DNA of 64,000 bases from CAVWDU01 sp963840725 (GTDB taxonomy: Bacteria > Pseudomonadota > Gammaproteobacteria > Pseudomonadales > Halieaceae): the NCBI GenBank assembly GCA_963840725.1, contig CAWIZY010000003.1:62001-126000 (forward strand), written 5' to 3'. Below the pieces are notes generated by a model, which saw nothing but the letters and a program-made list of their open reading frames with translations, ran no database searches and had not been told where the DNA came from. Shown here one piece after another: positions 9,373 to 18,529 of this stretch. The stretch's first letter is position 1, and the number at the start of each line of letters is the position of its first letter. Made by a program: the position numbers and the translations under genes.

Positions 9373-10398
9373 AATCGCTGGCCGCAGGCTGTTCGCTATA
9401 CCTCCTGCACCGTGGTGAACGCCGGCGGACCCGGTAACACGGATGGTAACAGGGTAGGCATCTCCACCCAGTGTAGCGCGCTATGGGGCGCCCGCATCGG
9501 CAATGAAGACGGCACCCGGATTCTGGTCATCACGCAGCAACATGGCAACGAGGTCCAGTCGACGGAAGCAGTCCTCGGTGTCATCAAACAGTTGGCAAAG
9601 TCGAGCGGGCGGCAAACGAGGGAGTTACTGGAGACGCTGAACGTCCTGTTTGTGGTGCGCGCGAATTCAGACAGTGGTGAACCGTCGCCGGACTGTTTCA
9701 TTGGTACCCCGCTCGGCGCACCCATTCAGGAAGATGCAGGAAGACTGCGCACTGAACCGGTTCAATCTCGATCCGAGCGCTGGCGGTGGCTACCTCGGAC
9801 TCACGGAACCCGGATTCGCGGGTACGGTCGGGTCCGGCTACAACCTGAACCGCTATCATTTCTCCGACCTGCGGCGGCCTTACGCCCCGTCTAAACGCAG
9901 ACCATGGTGGCGGTAGCGCTGGCGTAGTTGCCCGAGGTCGTACTCGACCTGCACGGGGATATTTCCAAAACCTCATGCACCATCGATCCAACCACCCTGC
10001 AGATTCTGCCGGGGGCGCTGGCTTTCCCCACTGCGCTCTGCGCGGAAGGCAGCGACCGGGACGCGGTGGTCCTCAGCCCATTCGAGTTCACCGAGGATGG
10101 CGACGACTACTCGCCGGTACTGCGCTCACGCACCCTGGCCTCACGCCTGGCGCAGCGCGTGGACTCATCCGGGTTTGGCAAAGTCAACCGTTTCGCCCCG
10201 ATCAACACGGGCACCGGCGCGGCGAACGATGGCGGTATCAACAGCTACAACAAGCTGGGTATCCTCGTGTCCGGCTGGGAGCCTCAATTTTCTCCATGCG
10301 GTAAGCCTGTCTGTCCAGAGTCTCAACCTGACCCCCGCGGGGACGCAACCGCCGCCGCTCCACAGTGGAGCGGCTGCACGCCATGGCTCAAGTCTTAG
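9373..10398 (+). pseudogene. Broken M14-family zinc carboxypeptidase
   Basis: Pieces of one M14 peptidase are spread over two frames. The first (9373-9750) has ITQQHGNEVQSTE, the HxxE zinc pair. The second (about 9730-9916) has GYNLNRYHF, the substrate-binding Asn-Arg region, and ends at a TAG at 9914. The third, back in the first frame (9928-10398), starts with VVLDLHGD, the third zinc-ligand His, and continues to a late stop. Together they give an almost full-length domain, but at least two frameshifts and a stop interrupt it, and its 5' end seems shifted as well. Such enzymes trim C-terminal residues from peptides in the periplasm. It is almost surely not functional as read. Confidence 0.75.
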
Positions 10399-10417
10399 CC
10401 GTTGCCAGACAACTTTC

Positions 10418-10588
10418 TTACCGCGAATCGCGAACACGATGGCCAACACCAGGCCAACACCAGGCCAACACCAGGCCAACAACAAGCAGTATCCACGCGA
10501 TGTTGGTTGCGGCTCCGGCGATACCACTGAAACCCAAGACACCTGCGATAATTGCGATAACCAAAAATGTAACGGCCCAACTAATCAT
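10418..10588 (-). CDS. DUF1328 small membrane protein with repeat-altered C-terminus
   Basis: The start ATG at 10588 follows GGAGAAGGGA at good spacing. The first 43 residues (ISWAVTFLVIAIIAGVLGFS, then GIAGAATNIAWILL) match the DUF1328/YtjA family: two membrane segments around a small-residue stretch, normally about 55 residues. After LVLA the usual ending AIVFAIRG is replaced by WCWPGVGHRVRDSR. The cause is visible: an 11-bp unit is present 3.6 times at 10441-10480, and removing two units (22 bp) restores the expected ending in frame. So the gene has been frameshifted by repeat expansion, but the membrane part is intact. The function of the family is unknown; it is often stress-linked. Confidence 0.75.
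   Translation of the reverse strand: MISWAVTFLVIAIIAGVLGFSGIAGAATNIAWILLVVGLVLAWCWPGVGHRVRDSR
10441..10480 (+). repeat. 11-bp tandem repeat inside the DUF1328 gene
   Basis: GGCCAACACCA occurs at 10441-10451, 10452-10462 and 10463-10473, followed by a partial GGCCAAC. Each unit changes the reading frame of the antisense DUF1328 gene, because 11 is not a multiple of three, so it could act as a slippage switch. Confidence 0.9.
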
Positions 10589-10656
10589 TCCCTTCTCCTT
10601 CAATTTCACTCTGATTTATGGCGTCGTGCGCCAGTACAAATACCTGTAGCAATTAG

Positions 10657-10728
10657 CAATAGCGATGCCAGTAACAATAGCCATGCCAGTAACAATAGCC
10701 ATGCCAGTAGCAATAGCCATGCCAGCGT
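10657..10728 (+). repeat. 18-bp minisatellite, four copies
   Basis: Four head-to-tail copies of CAATAGCCATGCCAGTAA, with one or two base changes in the first and last, cover 10657-10728. It lies in the upstream region of the DUF1328 gene, 69 bp from its start, and is not part of any supported gene. Confidence 0.85.
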
Positions 10729-10951
10729 AAATAATCGCCATGCCAGCATGCGAAACACCGCAGCTTGAAGGCCTTCAGGTGCATCCTGTCCGATAAAACG
10801 GATTGAAAGTGAGCTCAAGTTTGTAAGACTTACACGCCAGGATGCAGGAGTTACTATTCCGGCGTACCACTCCGGGACACCCACAGCGCTCACACCCCCT
10901 TTGTAGCCTATGTAAAGCCTCCGGGTCGGCAAGTTGGCACGGAACTTGTGC

Positions 10952-11020
10952 TTAGGTCCGGCACGGAACTTGTGTTAGGTCCGGCACGGAACTTGTGTTA
11001 GGTCCGGCACGGAACTTGTA
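10952..11020 (+). repeat. 23-bp minisatellite, three full copies
   Basis: The unit TTAGGTCCGGCACGGAACTT plus GTG is repeated at 10952-10974, 10975-10997 and 10998-11020 (last copy with one change), after a partial copy at 10936-10951. It ends 112 bp before the start of the SpoIIAA-like gene. Confidence 0.9.
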
Positions 11021-11132
11021 TTAGTTCCAGAGTGCCTCAAGCCAGCCGCCGGTGACGTCCGTGCAGCGAAGACGCAGTAACCGTGGCCTAAGGCATGAAA
11101 ACCCAATGACAGACCAGCAACCAGGAGGATAT

Positions 11133-11531
11133 ATGCTGAATACTCAAGCAGTCGAACACTTCGATACCCACCTCGAGGGCGTCTTTGCATTCCGGATCAA
11201 CGCCCGCTTGACCAATGATGACCTGCAGGCGATGGCTCGCGTAATGAATACCGCATTCGACACTTATGACGAGGTGGATATGCTCCTCGTATTCAATACC
11301 GATGCGGACTCTGAGTTCGGCGCCGGCCTCAACGGTGAAGCCATCAAAGCGCAGTTCCGCGCGCTCACGAACGTGCGCAATTACTGCGTCTCAGGTGCGC
11401 CCGATGCAGCAGACTCAATGATCAAATTCTTCGATAAGATCATGCCCGTTAACGCCAGCACTTTCGAGTCAGAGCACAACGCACTCGAGTACTTGCGGGC
11501 GCAACCAAAGGTCACTTCAAAAGCGGCCTAG
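11133..11531 (+). CDS. SpoIIAA-like (STAS-related) protein
   Basis: The ATG at 11133 is chosen because it directly follows a strong AGGAGG; the upstream in-frame codons are not family-like. The 132-residue product has the SpoIIAA-like (PF11964) pattern: an N-terminal strand (EGVFAFRINARLTNDDLQAM), a central hydrophobic strand (VDMLLVF), a helix (AIKAQFRALTNVRNYCV) and a late FFDKIMPV segment. Members share the STAS fold of anti-anti-sigma factors but usually lack the phosphorylated Ser, and their role is unclear, perhaps lipid or protein binding in stress. It stands alone, after a minisatellite in its promoter region. Confidence 0.75.
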   Translation: MLNTQAVEHFDTHLEGVFAFRINARLTNDDLQAMARVMNTAFDTYDEVDMLLVFNTDADSEFGAGLNGEAIKAQFRALTNVRNYCVSGAPDAADSMIKFFDKIMPVNASTFESEHNALEYLRAQPKVTSKAA

Positions 11532-11610
11532 CGCGGCCCACTCGGGGCAAACGGGTACCCGGCAGAGCAGGATCTCGTTGAGATGTGGCTTCACAACCTG
11601 AATGAATTTC

Positions 11611-12462
11611 TCAGTCTCGTGTTGTAGCTGCCAGCAATTCCACGACCGTGGCATGACCATTCTTCTGCGCGAAGCCGAGTGCCGTCATGCGCCTGTTGTT
11701 GCGCAAACCGGGATCGGCACCCCGGTCGAGCAAGGCCTGCACGGTTTGCAGTTGTCCTTTTTCCGCTGCCGCCATCAACGGTGAGAAGCCGTCACTGTTG
11801 ACCTGATTGACCTCGGCTCCGCGGGCAAGCAAGAGGCGTGTGATGTTCTCATCCCCGGTTTCAATCGCCAGCAGGAGGGCGGTTATCTTGTTCTGCCTGG
11901 ACTCGGCATTCACGTCAGCCCCGCTCTCGACCAGCAACCGGGCTGACGCGACATCGCGGGTGCCTATCGCGTAAAGCAGCGGCGCGACACTGTTATTGTC
12001 TTGCGTATTGACGTCGGCACCAAGCTGGAGCAACCTCTCCACCACTTGGGTGTGACCGCGCATGGTTGCCCAGTTGAGTGCGGTGAGACCGGCCTTGTCG
12101 GCGTCTTCCAGGGCCGCGCCGGCAACGACGAGCACAGTGGCAACCTCGTAATGGCCGCCCGCCGCGGCCAGTATCAACGCGGTGCGGGCATTACTATCCT
12201 GCGAGCGCGTATTAGGGTCAGTACCCTTTTTGAGCAACTGCTCCACCTCGGCGCGGTTGCCCCGGGTCGCGGCACGCAGCAGCAACCGGCTGTCTGCCGA
12301 CTCGCTGTCAGCACCCGCATTTGCCGGGCCTGTGGCCGCAGCGACGTTTGCCGCGAGCAGTAACGGTAGACTTGCGACCAACACCAGCACAAGAACACAC
12401 AGACGCGCGATCATCGAGCCGAAGTTGACACTGCACAGGATCCGAAAGAGTGCGTTGCGCAT
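11611..12462 (-). CDS. Exported ankyrin-repeat protein
   Basis: The frame opens further upstream, but the ATG at 12462 (MRNALFRILCSVNF) or the one at 12414 (MIARLCVLVLVLVASLPLLL) best fits, as both lead into a signal peptide ending near ANVAAA. About six ankyrin repeats follow, each recognisable by TALxxAA..GH..VV..LL..GAD (for example RTALILAAAGGHYEVATVLV, LTALNWATMRGHTQVVERLL, FSPLMAAAEKGQLQTVQALL). Ankyrin arrays bind proteins. Periplasmic ones in proteobacteria often protect or escort enzymes such as catalases, but no such partner gene is adjacent. It is a single gene. Confidence 0.8.
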   Translation of the reverse strand: MRNALFRILCSVNFGSMIARLCVLVLVLVASLPLLLAANVAAATGPANAGADSESADSRLLLRAATRGNRAEVEQLLKKGTDPNTRSQDSNARTALILAAAGGHYEVATVLVVAGAALEDADKAGLTALNWATMRGHTQVVERLLQLGADVNTQDNNSVAPLLYAIGTRDVASARLLVESGADVNAESRQNKITALLLAIETGDENITRLLLARGAEVNQVNSDGFSPLMAAAEKGQLQTVQALLDRGADPGLRNNRRMTALGFAQKNGHATVVELLAATTRD

Positions 12463-12840
12463 ACTAACACTCCAACTTTCTGAGGCGATTCTACCGTTTG
12501 GTTTATTGCCGCAGGTACCGACTTTCGGTGCCGCATATCGCAGCGAAAACTCATTTTGAACCATCATCAGTTTGAAGCTTGAGGCTCGCACAAAGCAAGC
12601 GGGAAAAGCCACAATCTGCTGGTGGGATGGCCAGCCGATAACCGCAGTCTCCTGAGTCCACACCGTGGTCACCTCCTCGAACATACAACGCCCGGTAAGA
12701 GGAACATCTGCGACTCCTCTGGCAGCATTGGCGAGTCTTCACAGCCTTTTTGTGAAGAGAACAAGGACTCGTCGGCCATCGGCTCCGAAAGTCCTGCGGG
12801 TTCCACGGAGTGCAGAAACCGCAGGGAGACTACCCTGGCT
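12463..12840. other. Gene-free spacer
   Basis: Between the ankyrin gene start and the stop of the next gene I see no open frame with a ribosome site or family motif, and no clear repeat. It should hold the promoter of the ankyrin gene and the terminator of its upstream neighbour. Confidence 0.4.
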
Positions 12841-14841
12841 TTATGGTTCCCTGACCTTGGTCCGGTAGATGAGCGTATCGTTTGAAGGGTCTGTATCCGG
12901 GACTGAGGATGAGACCGTCGCCGTCCACTCAATACTGGTGTAGAAATCAGGCGCTGTCCAATCCCACTGAGTTTCAAACGTTCCGCCACTTGACAGGTCT
13001 GAAAAATCCGCTGTAAACGAGACCCACTCTCCTCTCGGTACCCAGAGGGAGGCGCCGGTAATGGTCACTGTGCCCGAAGCAACACCAGGACCATTATTGG
13101 TAACCACGACACCCACCGTGCTGTCATCACCATAGAATACCTTGACCGATCTCACTATCGATGTCATCTCCAGATCAAAAGGATCTTCAGGCGGCACAAC
13201 CCCTTCGTCGTACTCAATGACCAACTTCGCGTCGTACACGGCGGTAGACTTGCTGTCACCCTTGACATAGACCGCAAGATCGAAATCGTCAGTCATCGGC
13301 AATCCATTGGTGGTATACGGCACCCCATTGGCTTCGCCCTTGATTTCAACGAATTCATTAGCAGTCACATCGACCCAGCCCTTGCTGGTGCGCAGCGGTG
13401 ATGTGTCGTCCTTCCAGTCCAACAGGTTGATCACCGTGGTGGTCGGGGTGCCGACCACGTACTTGATATTGTCCCTCTGGAACGGGGGCGGGCTGCACTC
13501 AATCAACGGGATTTCCAGGCCGGGCAGGTCCTGGCCAAACTTATTCGGCTTCAGACGCCAGCGCGGACCTGAGATGAACTCACCGAGCGAGTCATCAGGC
13601 ACCGGACTACCCACGAAATCCTGTACCAGCGGGTCGGGATCGGCGTCGTAGGACCACTCAAACGGATCGCGGTTGATCGTGGTGTAGTAGGCGTTGGTAA
13701 ACGCGCCGATCAGATCCGAGGAGAACGCGTAGGGCGGTGAGGCGGGGTCATCACCGGGAATGGCGCTGGCAGACAGCGCATAGGGCCCGTTTTTCAGGAT
13801 GGTGTCCTCGCCGAGCGGGGTCGGATCGCCCTCTCCTTCGCTTGCATCGATAAAGTCGCCGTCACCCTCATAACAGTCGACTGTTGATCTCCACACTTCA
13901 CTGCTGGTTCCCGGCTCTCCCTCTATCCGGTAGGAAGGTTTGCGGCCGGTCGCCGCTTCGTTTTCAAGGTCCTCGGGGCGCAACTGGTCGTTCGGGTTGT
14001 TCGTTATCCAGTGATTGACCACCAGTTGCGCCTTGGTGACCACGTAACCCTCTGCCGGTGCATCCGCGGCTTTCCATTCTGCTGGCAACTCCAGCCTGGC
14101 ATACATGCGCACGTCGTTGGGGCGCTTGTGGACGCCGCCCCAGCCGTACAATGGCTTGCCGTCATCCTTGAGCTGTACCGAATAGTCGGCACTGAGCGCA
14201 ATATCGTTGAGCATGTCCGTTTTGTCGTTGGGGAACATCTGGCAGCCCGCAGGATCGCCGGGTGCCTCGCAGGGGGTGGCGTTGGTCAGCCGGGTAGTGG
14301 GCAGGCCGTTCGCCAGAATCACAGTATTGTCATCCAGCGGTGCATTGGCGCAGTCGAAAGTCAGGCTGCCGTCCGGCGTGGATATCTCACCCTGAGTCAC
14401 TGGCGGAGGTGACCCCGGATTCTCGGCATAGAAGTAAGGAATGGTCTCATGGCAACTCAGCACATGCTCCATAACCGTGTAGTGCTCGGTTTCACATTTG
14501 ACCGAGGTGCCGCCCAGCCCCTGGCACCAGGTGCCCAGCGGAGGCTTGACCTTGTATTTCAGGGTAGGGGCATTGGCGATCTGGATTCCGATGACCCCGC
14601 CGCCGTCCACGATATTGCCGACAAAACCTTCCCGGTAATCGCCGTCTCTGATTTTTCCCTGCGCACCCAGGAAATCCACCACGTAAAACCCGAATTCAGA
14701 ATCGACTGGATAGAGTTTGACGCCCGACTTATCGGTAAAAGGCAGGTTGTCGGGAGGACAGGGGGTATCGCCCAGGTCGCAGATAATCGCACGGTCCTGC
14801 TGTGCGCCCGTGGTGCCAAAGGTGCTGCCGTCAAAACGCAA
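12841..14841 (-). CDS. Large secreted-type protein with C-terminal CARDB/DUF11-like domain, uncertain start
   Basis: A 666-residue frame that can begin only at a TTG at 14841, just after an in-frame stop. It lacks the signal peptide expected for such a protein, so the 5' end may be damaged or shifted. The body is rich in Asp, Pro, Gly and Thr and has several Cys, like extracellular beta proteins. The last about 110 residues (VGVVVTNNGPGVASGTVTIT to SSVPDTDPSNDTLIY) form a CARDB/DUF11-type immunoglobulin-like repeat used in cell-surface adhesins. The middle has no motif I recognise. It is divergent from the multiheme cytochrome gene, with about 300 bp between, so a shared surface electron-transfer role is possible but unproven. 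Confidence 0.5.
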   Translation of the reverse strand: MRFDGSTFGTTGAQQDRAIICDLGDTPCPPDNLPFTDKSGVKLYPVDSEFGFYVVDFLGAQGKIRDGDYREGFVGNIVDGGGVIGIQIANAPTLKYKVKPPLGTWCQGLGGTSVKCETEHYTVMEHVLSCHETIPYFYAENPGSPPPVTQGEISTPDGSLTFDCANAPLDDNTVILANGLPTTRLTNATPCEAPGDPAGCQMFPNDKTDMLNDIALSADYSVQLKDDGKPLYGWGGVHKRPNDVRMYARLELPAEWKAADAPAEGYVVTKAQLVVNHWITNNPNDQLRPEDLENEAATGRKPSYRIEGEPGTSSEVWRSTVDCYEGDGDFIDASEGEGDPTPLGEDTILKNGPYALSASAIPGDDPASPPYAFSSDLIGAFTNAYYTTINRDPFEWSYDADPDPLVQDFVGSPVPDDSLGEFISGPRWRLKPNKFGQDLPGLEIPLIECSPPPFQRDNIKYVVGTPTTTVINLLDWKDDTSPLRTSKGWVDVTANEFVEIKGEANGVPYTTNGLPMTDDFDLAVYVKGDSKSTAVYDAKLVIEYDEGVVPPEDPFDLEMTSIVRSVKVFYGDDSTVGVVVTNNGPGVASGTVTITGASLWVPRGEWVSFTADFSDLSSGGTFETQWDWTAPDFYTSIEWTATVSSSVPDTDPSNDTLIYRTKVREP

Positions 14842-15140
14842 TTCGGGTCAAGAACACGAACCGGCCTGTGCAGGGTCTGCCGCGACCCTGAACAGAATCC
14901 ACCGGCATTCAGCAGTTGGCGCGCAACATGAGCCCTTTATAAATTGCTTTCCTGAGTTCCTCCCTGTCTTGGTGTGCTCGCCCCGATGTCGCCCGCGCGG
15001 CTGTTTACCCAAACCACCCGCTCTAATAGGGTGGGCTTGACCTGATCGCTAATACCCTGCGCTGATTGAGAATTCTCAATGGTCACCCCTGGCAACAGTC
15101 TTAAACTGGCCAAGGTAACCATGAGGAGTGTTCTGGGAAC

Positions 15141-17021
15141 GTGGCAATCTACTCAAAGTTTGAGAAAGTGGGGGGTTTGTACCTGTGGCTGGCTATGTCC
15201 GGATTACTGACGATGTCCCACGGTGCTGTTGCGAACAGCACCGGTGAGGTTTCGGCGAACATACAACCCGTGATTGAATTGTCCGCCAAACAGCAAGATT
15301 CCGTCACTAGCCCGACCAGTGAGTTCGACCCGCATTGGCATGACCGCGGCGTTTACACCAATGCCGCGGTTTGCGCGACGTGCCACCGGGCGTCCACCGA
15401 CGGCAGTGGGATCATGCGTATGCCGCCCAGCGCCACCGGCACTGATGTGAGCCCCGATAAGGGCTGGCGTTATTCGATGATGGCGCATGCCTGGAACGAC
15501 CCGTATTTCCAGGCCACAGTGGAAGACCAGGCCTCAAGATTTCCCGCCTATGCCGGTGATATTGAGGATAAATGCCTGACCTGTCACGCTCCTATGGGCC
15601 AGGATTATGCGCATGACTCCGGCCGTGGCCTCACAACAGTTGACTGTTCGCTGGTTGACGGCTGTTACCGCATGGATCAGGCTCTCACCGACGACCATGC
15701 CAGGGAGGGAGTGAGCTGCACGCTTTGCCATCAAATGACCGGGCAACCGGATGCGCCCGACTCGGGCAATTTCAATATACCGGGTGAGGGTGACCCCGGG
15801 GCCAGAACAATCTACGGCCCTTACCGGGGTGTCTTCACCCGACCGATGCGGAACGCGACCGGTTACGCGGTCAGGCAGTCGGCCTACATCAGTTCCTCTG
15901 AGCATTGTGCCAGTTGCCACGACCTGAGCACGCAGGCATTTGACGCCAACACCGGTCACCCGGCGGAGCCCGCGATCTCTTTCAAAGAGCAGGCGCCTTA
16001 CGCCGAGTGGCGCAACAGCCGTTACGGCGACGGCGGGCCCGACCACCGGAGCTGCCAGGATTGTCATATGGCCGGGCCGGAGGACTATGCCACCGCGATC
16101 GCGGTGACCCGCAGCGGCATGGCACATCCGCGCTGGCCGCAGCGCAGCCCTTTTGCACCCCACACCATCGCCGGTGGGAATACCTATGTGCTGGGGCTTC
16201 TCAAACAATGGCGTGAGGAACTGGGTATAGCGCGCAGTACCACGGAGCAGGGGTTTGAGGATGCCATTGCCCAGGGTCGCGAGTTCCTGCAACAGGCGGC
16301 CGATATCGCCATTGACTGCCAGTCCAGGGACGCGAGGGAGCTGCACCTGTGCGTGACCATTACCAACCGGACCGGCCATAAGTTGCCGACCGGGTATCCG
16401 AGCCGGAGAATGTGGTTGCACCTGGTCGTGATCGATGCCGACGGGCAGAAAGTTTTCGAATCCGGCAGGCCCGACAAGCGCGGCTATCTGGCCCTTGACG
16501 GCCAGCACCTGGCCGCTGCCTGCCTGAAGACGGAACCCGGTCAGAATGGTGCCAATGAAGACTGTCTTGAACCCCACCGCGACGTGATAAGCCGGCCAGA
16601 GCAGGTGGCCATCTATGAGGCGGTGATGGCCGACAGCAACGAACGCATCACTTATGCCCTGCTCTATGCTGCAGGTTACCTGAAGGACAACCGAATCCCG
16701 CCGGCGGGTTTTTCCTCACTGGGTAGGCATTACGATGCGTCCACTCAGGTCATCGGTAAGGCCGCCGTTGACCGCGATTTCAATATCGCGGATGGCGCCC
16801 AGGGTAGCGGCAGCGATACGGTGCGCTATCGCATCGCGCTGCCTGAGGGCCTGGAGGGAAAGCTGCGGGTAAAAGCGCGACTCTGGTACCAGAGTATCAG
16901 GCCGGCATTTGTTCACGCGCTGTCGGCTGAAAACCGGAAGGCCGCTCACCTCCAAACGATGTACAGGGAGCGGCCGCCCCGACCGGAACTGCTGGCGGTG
17001 GCCAAGAAGACGGTCAAATAG
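15141..17021 (+). CDS. Periplasmic pentaheme c-type cytochrome
   Basis: 626 residues from a GTG at 15141. A hydrophobic signal segment (LYLWLAMSGLLTMSHGAVA) leads to export. Five CxxCH heme motifs are visible: CATCH, CLTCH, CTLCH, CASCH and CQDCH, all in the first half, in the spacing style of cytochrome c554-like proteins. The second half is heme-free and beta-rich (TNRTGHKLPTGYPSRRMWLH), a layout found in many marine gammaproteobacterial multiheme proteins of unknown partner. It would carry electrons in the periplasm or at the outer membrane. The convergent Crp/Fnr-like gene downstream may sense the same redox conditions. An AGGAG lies upstream but at long spacing from the GTG. Confidence 0.85.
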   Translation: MAIYSKFEKVGGLYLWLAMSGLLTMSHGAVANSTGEVSANIQPVIELSAKQQDSVTSPTSEFDPHWHDRGVYTNAAVCATCHRASTDGSGIMRMPPSATGTDVSPDKGWRYSMMAHAWNDPYFQATVEDQASRFPAYAGDIEDKCLTCHAPMGQDYAHDSGRGLTTVDCSLVDGCYRMDQALTDDHAREGVSCTLCHQMTGQPDAPDSGNFNIPGEGDPGARTIYGPYRGVFTRPMRNATGYAVRQSAYISSSEHCASCHDLSTQAFDANTGHPAEPAISFKEQAPYAEWRNSRYGDGGPDHRSCQDCHMAGPEDYATAIAVTRSGMAHPRWPQRSPFAPHTIAGGNTYVLGLLKQWREELGIARSTTEQGFEDAIAQGREFLQQAADIAIDCQSRDARELHLCVTITNRTGHKLPTGYPSRRMWLHLVVIDADGQKVFESGRPDKRGYLALDGQHLAAACLKTEPGQNGANEDCLEPHRDVISRPEQVAIYEAVMADSNERITYALLYAAGYLKDNRIPPAGFSSLGRHYDASTQVIGKAAVDRDFNIADGAQGSGSDTVRYRIALPEGLEGKLRVKARLWYQSIRPAFVHALSAENRKAAHLQTMYRERPPRPELLAVAKKTVK

Positions 17022-17059
17022 GGGGCCGCCACAGGGACGGGAACCCGCACAGGCGGATG

Positions 17060-17767
17060 CTATTCCTCGCTGGCACCAGGTTCAAAATGCCAGCCGCCGG
17101 TAGCGTCCTGCTGCAGTGAGCCACCGCGTTTCAGTTCGGCCATGACCCGGCTGACCGACTCCAACCGCGCCGCCACCAGGGCCGCGCAATCCTGGTTGGT
17201 AGGCAATATGAAGGGCGTGTCTCCACGCCGGCATAGACTGTCTAGCATAGTCAGCAAATTGACCACGCGGGCCTTTACGGTGCCGGCGGAAAGGTTGAGC
17301 AGGCTGCTGTCCGCCAACTCGACATGCTGGTCCCATTGCTCCATCAGTCGTCGGCAGAGTTGCGTCTGTTGACCTGCAATGTCGCGTACCGAGCCAGCGG
17401 GAATGCGACAGACCTCCGACTCCGACAAGGACTCCGCCATATGGTGATAGGGCTCCCCGAGAAGGGCTTCGAGTCCCGCAGTGGAACCGGGACCAAGCAG
17501 TCGAACAATCCGCACATCGCCTTCAGGGGAAAGGCTGGATAATTTAACCACGCCCTTGCGGACCGAGAAGAGCGCCTCTGGCTTACTGCCCTGTAGGTAG
17601 ATCCTTTCCCCGGGGCGAAATTTTTCGTGTGTAATCGCGGCGAGCAATGGCGCTGCCGACACCATATCGAGGTCGGCAAACAACATCCGGTTACGAATCG
17701 CGCAATGCACGCAGTCTGCCCTAACTACCCGCCGATCCTCGGCAACGGGTCCGCTATCTGCAGTCAC
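17060..17767 (-). CDS. Crp/Fnr-family transcription regulator
   Basis: 235 residues. Residues 35-125 form the cyclic-nucleotide-like beta roll (PGERIYLQGSKPEALFSVRK, LLGPGSTAGLEALLG). The C-terminal winged helix has the recognition region CAALVAARLESVSRVMAELK. The N-terminus carries C19 and C22, and a later C120 lies at the place of the fourth FNR cluster ligand. The third FNR ligand position is Met28, so a standard oxygen-sensing 4Fe-4S cluster is unlikely and another signal may be read. It is convergent with the cytochrome gene and 39 bp from its end. The frame ends with the stop at 17060. Confidence 0.8.
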   Translation of the reverse strand: MTADSGPVAEDRRVVRADCVHCAIRNRMLFADLDMVSAAPLLAAITHEKFRPGERIYLQGSKPEALFSVRKGVVKLSSLSPEGDVRIVRLLGPGSTAGLEALLGEPYHHMAESLSESEVCRIPAGSVRDIAGQQTQLCRRLMEQWDQHVELADSSLLNLSAGTVKARVVNLLTMLDSLCRRGDTPFILPTNQDCAALVAARLESVSRVMAELKRGGSLQQDATGGWHFEPGASEE

Positions 17768-17908
17768 CTGTAGTAGTCCTCCTGCCGACGAGTGATTGGC
17801 CCGGCGCTGTTTTCATTATTGATGTGGGACTATCATGGCGTATCGATCACGCCCGAGCAACTGGCCCCGGGCGGCGGATGCACAGGGCATCAAGGGTCGG
17901 GCAGTGAG

Positions 17909-18361
17909 CTACCCGAATTCAACGCGCTGCTTGGTCATGTCTCTTACTACCACTGTGCGCGCTAGCTTGTCGTGCCAGCCCTGCTTCCTCGGGTCGATAC
18001 CTATCCAGATGAAGCCCATGCAAAAGGGCAGGAGCGATAGATAGTACGCCAGATAGCGGCCCACCAGCTGACCAGTAGATGGCTTGCCGCCTGTGTCAGC
18101 ATCTACGATGGTCAAGCTGAGCGCCATCTTGCCTGGAGTGGCTGACTTGTAGAACCAAAAAGCCACAATGGCGGCGGCAGGCAGCATATAGCTGAAAACC
18201 AGGTCCCATACTCCCTTTACGGCCGCTGTGCTCAGCCAGTATGACTCGCCGTAGATCATCGTGAGGACCGGCCAAATAATCAGCCCTAGCAACAACGTAT
18301 CAATGAGCGATGCGCCGACTCGAATCCAGAAGCCTGCGTATTCCATGTTATCTGTGTCCAC
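17909..18361 (-). CDS. RDD-family membrane protein, copy 1
   Basis: 150 residues with an N-terminal EYAGFWIRVGASLIDTLLLG segment giving the Arg and Asp of the RDD signature, about four membrane helices, and an ATPGKMALSLTIVDADTGG loop with the usual GK. The protein ends RTVVVRDMTKQRVEFG. RDD proteins are small inner-membrane proteins; some act as sodium/proton antiporters, most are uncharacterised. The protein is identical to the copy at 26640-27092. It faces a truncated oxidoreductase fragment on its upstream side. The stop codon lies at the very edge of the repeated segment. Confidence 0.85.
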   Translation of the reverse strand: MDTDNMEYAGFWIRVGASLIDTLLLGLIIWPVLTMIYGESYWLSTAAVKGVWDLVFSYMLPAAAIVAFWFYKSATPGKMALSLTIVDADTGGKPSTGQLVGRYLAYYLSLLPFCMGFIWIGIDPRKQGWHDKLARTVVVRDMTKQRVEFG

Positions 18362-18484
18362 TCTCTCTCCTGGAAGCTGTTTTATAGTTTATCTATTCAG
18401 CTTAGGGCAGGGTTTGCGCAGGTTCAATTTCGGGCAATAGAATACCCGGGATTTTTTGGAGACATCTGATGCGATTTTAGGGCA
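17909..18484. repeat. 576-bp direct repeat, copy 1 (RDD gene plus upstream region)
   Basis: Bases 17909-18484 match 26640-27215 over 576 positions with two differences: a C/T synonymous change in the fifth codon of the RDD gene, and a C/T at 18463 versus 27194 in the upstream part. Both copies have the same orientation. Identity starts at the sequence CTACCCGAATTC and ends at TTTTAGGGCA, and flanks on both sides differ completely. The unit holds a whole gene and its presumed promoter. Confidence 0.95.
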
Positions 18485-18529
18485 TCTGGGGTTTTCTCCC
18501 TGGGAGTGGTTTGTAGTGGTTCAGCCGGT

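Noticed and set aside
10657..11020. Possible CRISPR array
   Set aside because: The repeats are contiguous, without unique spacers, and no cas genes are present.
15534..16577. 347-codon minus frame
   Set aside because: Lies antisense within the pentaheme cytochrome gene, whose heme motifs prove the plus strand; GC-rich codons keep the opposite frame open.
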